A stretch of DNA of 64,000 bases from Streptomyces sp. NBC_00442 (lineage in GTDB: Bacteria; Actinomycetota; Actinomycetes; Streptomycetales; Streptomycetaceae): contig NZ_CP107918.1 of NCBI RefSeq assembly GCF_036014195.1, forward strand, positions 2,480,001 through 2,544,000, written 5' to 3'. The position numbers were made by a program, and so were the translations under genes. Under the pieces are notes generated by a model, which saw only the letters and a program-made list of their open reading frames with translations, ran no database searches and was not told the origin of the DNA. Positions 60,780 through 64,000 of the stretch are shown here, one piece after another (position 1 is the first letter of the stretch; each line of letters begins with the position of its first letter).

Positions 60780-62303
60780 TCAGGCGAAGCGCTGGCTCGC
60801 GGTGCCGTCACAGGCGCGCAGGGTGAGCGGGTCCTTGGCGGCGCCCAGGGTGGCGCACAGACTGGTGGCCGCGGCCGGGCGCAGGGTGCCCGAGGCGCGC
60901 ACCCACTCCTGGTTGGCCGAGCCCGAGCAGTTCCAGATGATCAGTTTGGCGCCGGCGGTGTAGTTCGCCCCCGGCACGTCCAGGCAGCGGTCCTGGGTGA
61001 GCTGGGTGTGGACGGACTTGCGGCCGGCGTCGTACCACCAGCCCTGATTGCGTCCGCCGTGGCAGTCCCAGCCGATGACGGCCGTGCCGTCGGCGCTGGT
61101 GGAGGCGGTGACGTCGAGGCAGCTGCCGGTCGCCTCGTTCTTCAGCGGCCGGTAGGCGTCGTCCCAGGCGAGCGGGTAGAGCGCCGGGGTGCCGGTGGAG
61201 GCGGGGTCCGCGCAACTTCCTTCCTGAACACCGGAGTTGTAGAGCTGGGTGAGGCAGGAGGCGAAGGCGCCGTGGCCCCGGTAGTTGGGGTGGAAGGACT
61301 GGCGGACCGAGTTCTCGTCCGGCAGTCCGGGCTTGGAGAGGTCGATGTAGAGGCCGCGTGCCCAGGTGTCCTCCATGCACACCTCGTGGCCGTTGAAGAG
61401 GCGCGAGTCGTCGAGGTAGGTCGCGCCGGTGGCCTCGGCGGCCTTGCGCATGCCGATCTCGAAGGCGGGCACCGCGGTGTTGCGGCCCCACACGGTGTCG
61501 GAGTCGTAGCCGAGCCCGCCGCAGACGAGCTTGCCGGGGAAGTCGGGGTTGTCGTGGAAGTCGGGGCCGATCGGGCTCGGGTAGCCCATCACGACGAGCT
61601 TGTACGAGCCGTCGGCGTACCCCGCGTCGCGCATCACGGTCTTGAGGTCGCTCACGGTCTGCTCGACCTTGGGCACGAGCGCGTCGACCCGGGCCTGCCA
61701 GCCGGGCTCGTACTTGGACTGGCACGGGCCCTGGAGCAGCAGGTAGCGCTCGACGCAGTCGGTCATGACCGGGCCGAACTGGAGGTCGTCGTTGGCGCCC
61801 GCGACCAGGAGCACCATCTTGATGCGGGTGTTGCGCGCCTTGATGGCGAGGCTGTCGCTCTGCACGAGTTCGTCGGCGTACTGCTTGGTGCCGCCGATCC
61901 TGATGTTGCCGGTGTACGCGCCGGAGCAGGCGACGTTGTACGTCTCGTCGGCCGGGATGCCGGTGCGGTGGATCGCGGAGTCGGGCGAGCGGTGGCACCA
62001 GTTGTCGGGGCCGTTGGTGCCCGCCTCGTAGGTGCCGACGCCCTCACCGGAGATCTCGCTGTCCCCCAGCGAGATCAGTCCGGTCCTGCGGTCCGCCATC
62101 GGCCGCTCGGCCGGGTCGCCGTACAGCTGGGTGGCCTCCGACGCCCGGATCTTCTCCAGGTCGGGCGGGAGCGGGGTGGACTGGACGGACGGTGCGGACG
62201 CGGCCTGCGCCGTGGCCGTCCCGGCCGCCATGCCGCCGAACGCCGCCGCGGCGGCCGCCACCGCCGCGAACGTACAGCGGAGTCTGTGCCTGGTGCGCCT
62301 CAT
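60780..62303 (-). CDS. Secreted SGNH hydrolase with ricin-type lectin domain
   Basis: The 507-residue protein starts at ATG 62301-62303 with a signal peptide (FAAVAAAAAAFGGMAAG, cut likely after QAASA). The SGNH part has LISLGDSEISGEG with the catalytic Ser, a VAGANDD block and SFHPNYRGH with Asp/His-type block V. Residues 370-507 form a ricin B beta-trefoil with repeated SCLDV, CLDV and NQEW or NQGW elements. It is probably an extracellular carbohydrate esterase. Confidence 0.88.
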   Translation of the reverse strand: MRRTRHRLRCTFAAVAAAAAAFGGMAAGTATAQAASAPSVQSTPLPPDLEKIRASEATQLYGDPAERPMADRRTGLISLGDSEISGEGVGTYEAGTNGPDNWCHRSPDSAIHRTGIPADETYNVACSGAYTGNIRIGGTKQYADELVQSDSLAIKARNTRIKMVLLVAGANDDLQFGPVMTDCVERYLLLQGPCQSKYEPGWQARVDALVPKVEQTVSDLKTVMRDAGYADGSYKLVVMGYPSPIGPDFHDNPDFPGKLVCGGLGYDSDTVWGRNTAVPAFEIGMRKAAEATGATYLDDSRLFNGHEVCMEDTWARGLYIDLSKPGLPDENSVRQSFHPNYRGHGAFASCLTQLYNSGVQEGSCADPASTGTPALYPLAWDDAYRPLKNEATGSCLDVTASTSADGTAVIGWDCHGGRNQGWWYDAGRKSVHTQLTQDRCLDVPGANYTAGAKLIIWNCSGSANQEWVRASGTLRPAAATSLCATLGAAKDPLTLRACDGTASQRFA

Positions 62304-62444
62304 TACGCCTCCCTGGTGGGCTCCGGGGGTACGGGGGTCGTCCCGCCGGAAGAATGCAGCCCACCGGTATTTACTGGCCGGTAAGGCGTGTTGGGAATAG
62401 GTAGAACAAGACAACTGCTCAACTTTTGCAGGAGGTTCCATCCC

Positions 62445-63836
62445 ATGAACGACAGCGAGTACCGGACCGAGCACGATTCGATGGGCGAGGTGCGGGTCCC
62501 CGCGCACGCCAAGTGGCGGGCCCAGACCCAGCGGGCGGTGGAGAACTTCCCCGTCTCCGGGCAGCGCCTGGAACGCGCCCACATCGAGGCGCTGGCCCGT
62601 ATCAAGGCGGCCGCCGCCAAGGTCAACGCCGAGCTCGGGGTGGTCGACAAGGACATCGCGGGCGCCGTCCAGGAGGCGGCCGGCGAGGTCGCGGAGGGCC
62701 GCTGGGACGAGCACTTTCCGGTCGATGTCTTCCAGACCGGATCCGGCACCTCGTCGAACATGAACATGAACGAGGTCGTGGCCACCCTGGCCACCGAGAA
62801 GCTGGGCCGCGACGTCCACCCCAACGACCACGTGAACGCCTCGCAGTCCTCCAACGACGTCTTCCCCTCCTCCATCCACATCGCCGCGACCGCCGCCGTC
62901 ACGGGCGATCTGATCCCCGCGCTCGACCACCTTGCGACCGCCCTTGAACGCAAGTCGTCCGAGTTCGCGGACGTCGTCAAGTCGGGGCGTACGCATCTGA
63001 TGGACGCCACCCCGGTCACCCTCGGCCAGGAGTTCGGCGGGTACGCGGCGCAGGTGCGCTACGGCGTCGAGCGGCTGCGCTCCGCCCTGCCCCGCCTGGC
63101 CGAACTCCCGCTCGGCGGCACCGCGGTGGGCACCGGCATCAACACCCCGCACGGCTTCTCGGCGGCCGTGATCGCCGAGGTCGCGCGCACCACCGGGCTT
63201 CCGCTCACCGAGGCCCGGGACCACTTCGAGGCGCAGGGCGCGCGCGACGGCCTGGTGGAGACCAGCGGGCAGCTGCGCACCATCGCGGTCTCGCTCACGA
63301 AGATCTCCAACGACCTGCGCTGGATGGCCTCGGGGCCGCGCACAGGATTGGCCGAGATCAGCCTTCCCGACCTCCAGCCGGGCTCGTCGATCATGCCCGG
63401 AAAGGTCAATCCGGTCATTCCGGAGGCCGTTCTCATGGTCGCGGCGCAGGTGATCGGCAACGACGCGACCGTGGCGACGGCGGGCGCGGCAGGCAACTTC
63501 GAGCTCAACGTGATGCTGCCGGTGATCGCCAAGAACCTCCTGGAATCGGTGCGGCTGCTCGCCAACGTCACACGGCTGCTGGCCGACCGCACCGTCGACG
63601 GCATCACCGCACATGTGGAAAGGGCCCGCGAATACGCCGAGTCCTCGCCGTCGGTGGTCACCCCGCTCAACAAGTACATCGGGTACGAGGAGGCCGCCAA
63701 GGTCGCCAAGAAGTCCCTCGCCGAGCGCAGGACGATCCGTGAGGTCGTCCTCGAATCGGGGTACGTCGAGCGCGGCGACCTGACGGTCGAGCAGCTCGAC
63801 GAGGCGCTCGACGTGCTGCGGATGACCCGGCCCTGA
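62445..63836 (+). CDS. fumC: Fumarate hydratase, class II
   Basis: The 463-residue enzyme has [25 protein letters not shown], and [16 protein letters not shown], the superfamily signature. It has no iron-sulfur cluster and converts fumarate to malate in the TCA cycle. ATG 62445 behind GGAGGTTCCATCCC. Confidence 0.95.
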   Translation: MNDSEYRTEHDSMGEVRVPAHAKWRAQTQRAVENFPVSGQRLERAHIEALARIKAAAAKVNAELGVVDKDIAGAVQEAAGEVAEGRWDEHFPVDVFQTGSGTSSNMNMNEVVATLATEKLGRDVHPNDHVNASQSSNDVFPSSIHIAATAAVTGDLIPALDHLATALERKSSEFADVVKSGRTHLMDATPVTLGQEFGGYAAQVRYGVERLRSALPRLAELPLGGTAVGTGINTPHGFSAAVIAEVARTTGLPLTEARDHFEAQGARDGLVETSGQLRTIAVSLTKISNDLRWMASGPRTGLAEISLPDLQPGSSIMPGKVNPVIPEAVLMVAAQVIGNDATVATAGAAGNFELNVMLPVIAKNLLESVRLLANVTRLLADRTVDGITAHVERAREYAESSPSVVTPLNKYIGYEEAAKVAKKSLAERRTIREVVLESGYVERGDLTVEQLDEALDVLRMTRP

Positions 63837-63892
63837 GCATGTCGTGATCCACGTCGCAGCGGGGTCTTGACCTCACTCCGTAATATCTGCAC

Positions 63893-64000
63893 ATGGCAGG
63901 CACAGGAGGCGGCACCCCACACTGGGCGCCGGGGGACCAGATCCTCTGGCGCTATCGCGACCATGCCCCCGGCGGGAAGCGGCGGGTGCACATCTGCCGT
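63893..64000 (+). CDS. DUF402 protein, N-terminal part (runs off right edge)
   Basis: The open frame begins MAGTGGGTPHWAPGDQILWR and continues YRDHAPGGKRRVHICR to the edge. The W-x-P-G-D-x-I-x-x-R-Y pattern is typical of the start of DUF402 (ribonuclease/phosphatase-fold) proteins of Streptomyces. Incomplete. Confidence 0.7.
   Translation, partial: MAGTGGGTPHWAPGDQILWRYRDHAPGGKRRVHICR

Noticed and set aside
62417..62431. GCTCAACTTTTGCAG upstream of fumC, one mismatch from the phage 15-mer
   Set aside because: It lies in host DNA far from the phage and would read on the minus strand against fumC. Probably chance.

Overview
The window is high-GC actinobacterial DNA in which many genes start with GTG or TTG and genes are tightly packed with 4-base start/stop overlaps. 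From about 47,200 to the right edge it carries a housekeeping block typical of Streptomyces chromosomes: ychF, a DUF6542 membrane protein, polyphosphate glucokinase, ispH, an APC permease, xseA/xseB, a malonic semialdehyde reductase-like enzyme, DUF4245, glpX, a WhiB-like protein, a DUF1707 protein, class I fumarase, an SGNH esterase with a ricin-type lectin domain, fumC and the start of a DUF402 protein. The host is therefore most likely a Streptomyces or close relative.

Positions 1 to about 47,200 look like most of an integrated siphovirus. Its left boundary and integrase are not in the window. Leftward early genes fill 1-8,180: small acidic and zinc-ribbon proteins, an ArdA antirestriction protein, a DUF2637 membrane protein and a winged-helix protein. 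A non-coding region follows at 8,181-8,513. The rightward late operon then runs HNH, small and large terminase, portal, MuF-like protein, scaffold, capsid, connectors, major tail, frameshifted tail chaperones, tape measure, distal tail, tail tip, tail fibre with an S74 chaperone, a DUF2746-like protein, endolysin and holin. The tail operon is broken by three leftward genes of unknown function (23,725-24,938). From 30,087 to 33,000 there is a reverse-strand accessory zone: a zinc-ribbon protein with a duplicated peptide, a stand-alone putative DNA-binding protein, an IclR regulator and a quinone oxidoreductase. Rightward replication and recombination genes follow at 33,267-40,557: a Cas4/RecB-like nuclease, a DnaB-like ATPase, a PD-(D/E)XK nuclease, CHC2 and TOPRIM primase halves, a metallophosphoesterase and a possible split sigma factor. 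No DNA polymerase is visible.

The large terminase gene is broken by what looks like a 10-base insertion just before Walker B, so the prophage may be unable to package DNA. A 15-base asymmetric motif, TTGNNA(T/G)AGT(T/G)(G/T)A(A/T)C, occurs at 11 places across the phage, always pointing the same way as local transcription. It resembles the stoperator system of mycobacteriophage L5 but has a different sequence.

Between the replication genes and the probable right attachment region lies an accessory island (40,670-46,979). A DUF6879 protein and a Scr1-type (helix-turn-helix plus DUF5753) regulator are flanked by tandem GGCAAGT operators. Next comes a coupled gene row: unknown protein, degenerate Nudix protein, 28-residue membrane peptide, unknown protein, diaminopimelate epimerase, D-Ala-D-Ala ligase-like ATP-grasp enzyme, C39-like peptidase, a free-standing MurF C-terminal domain and a DUF6087 protein. 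Two of these genes carry TTA codons. This row of peptidoglycan-precursor enzymes inside a mobile element is the most interesting candidate for an undescribed system. Four ATCCAGCAC repeats (47,058-47,143), arranged like integrase arm sites, support placing the right attachment site next to the 3' end of ychF.
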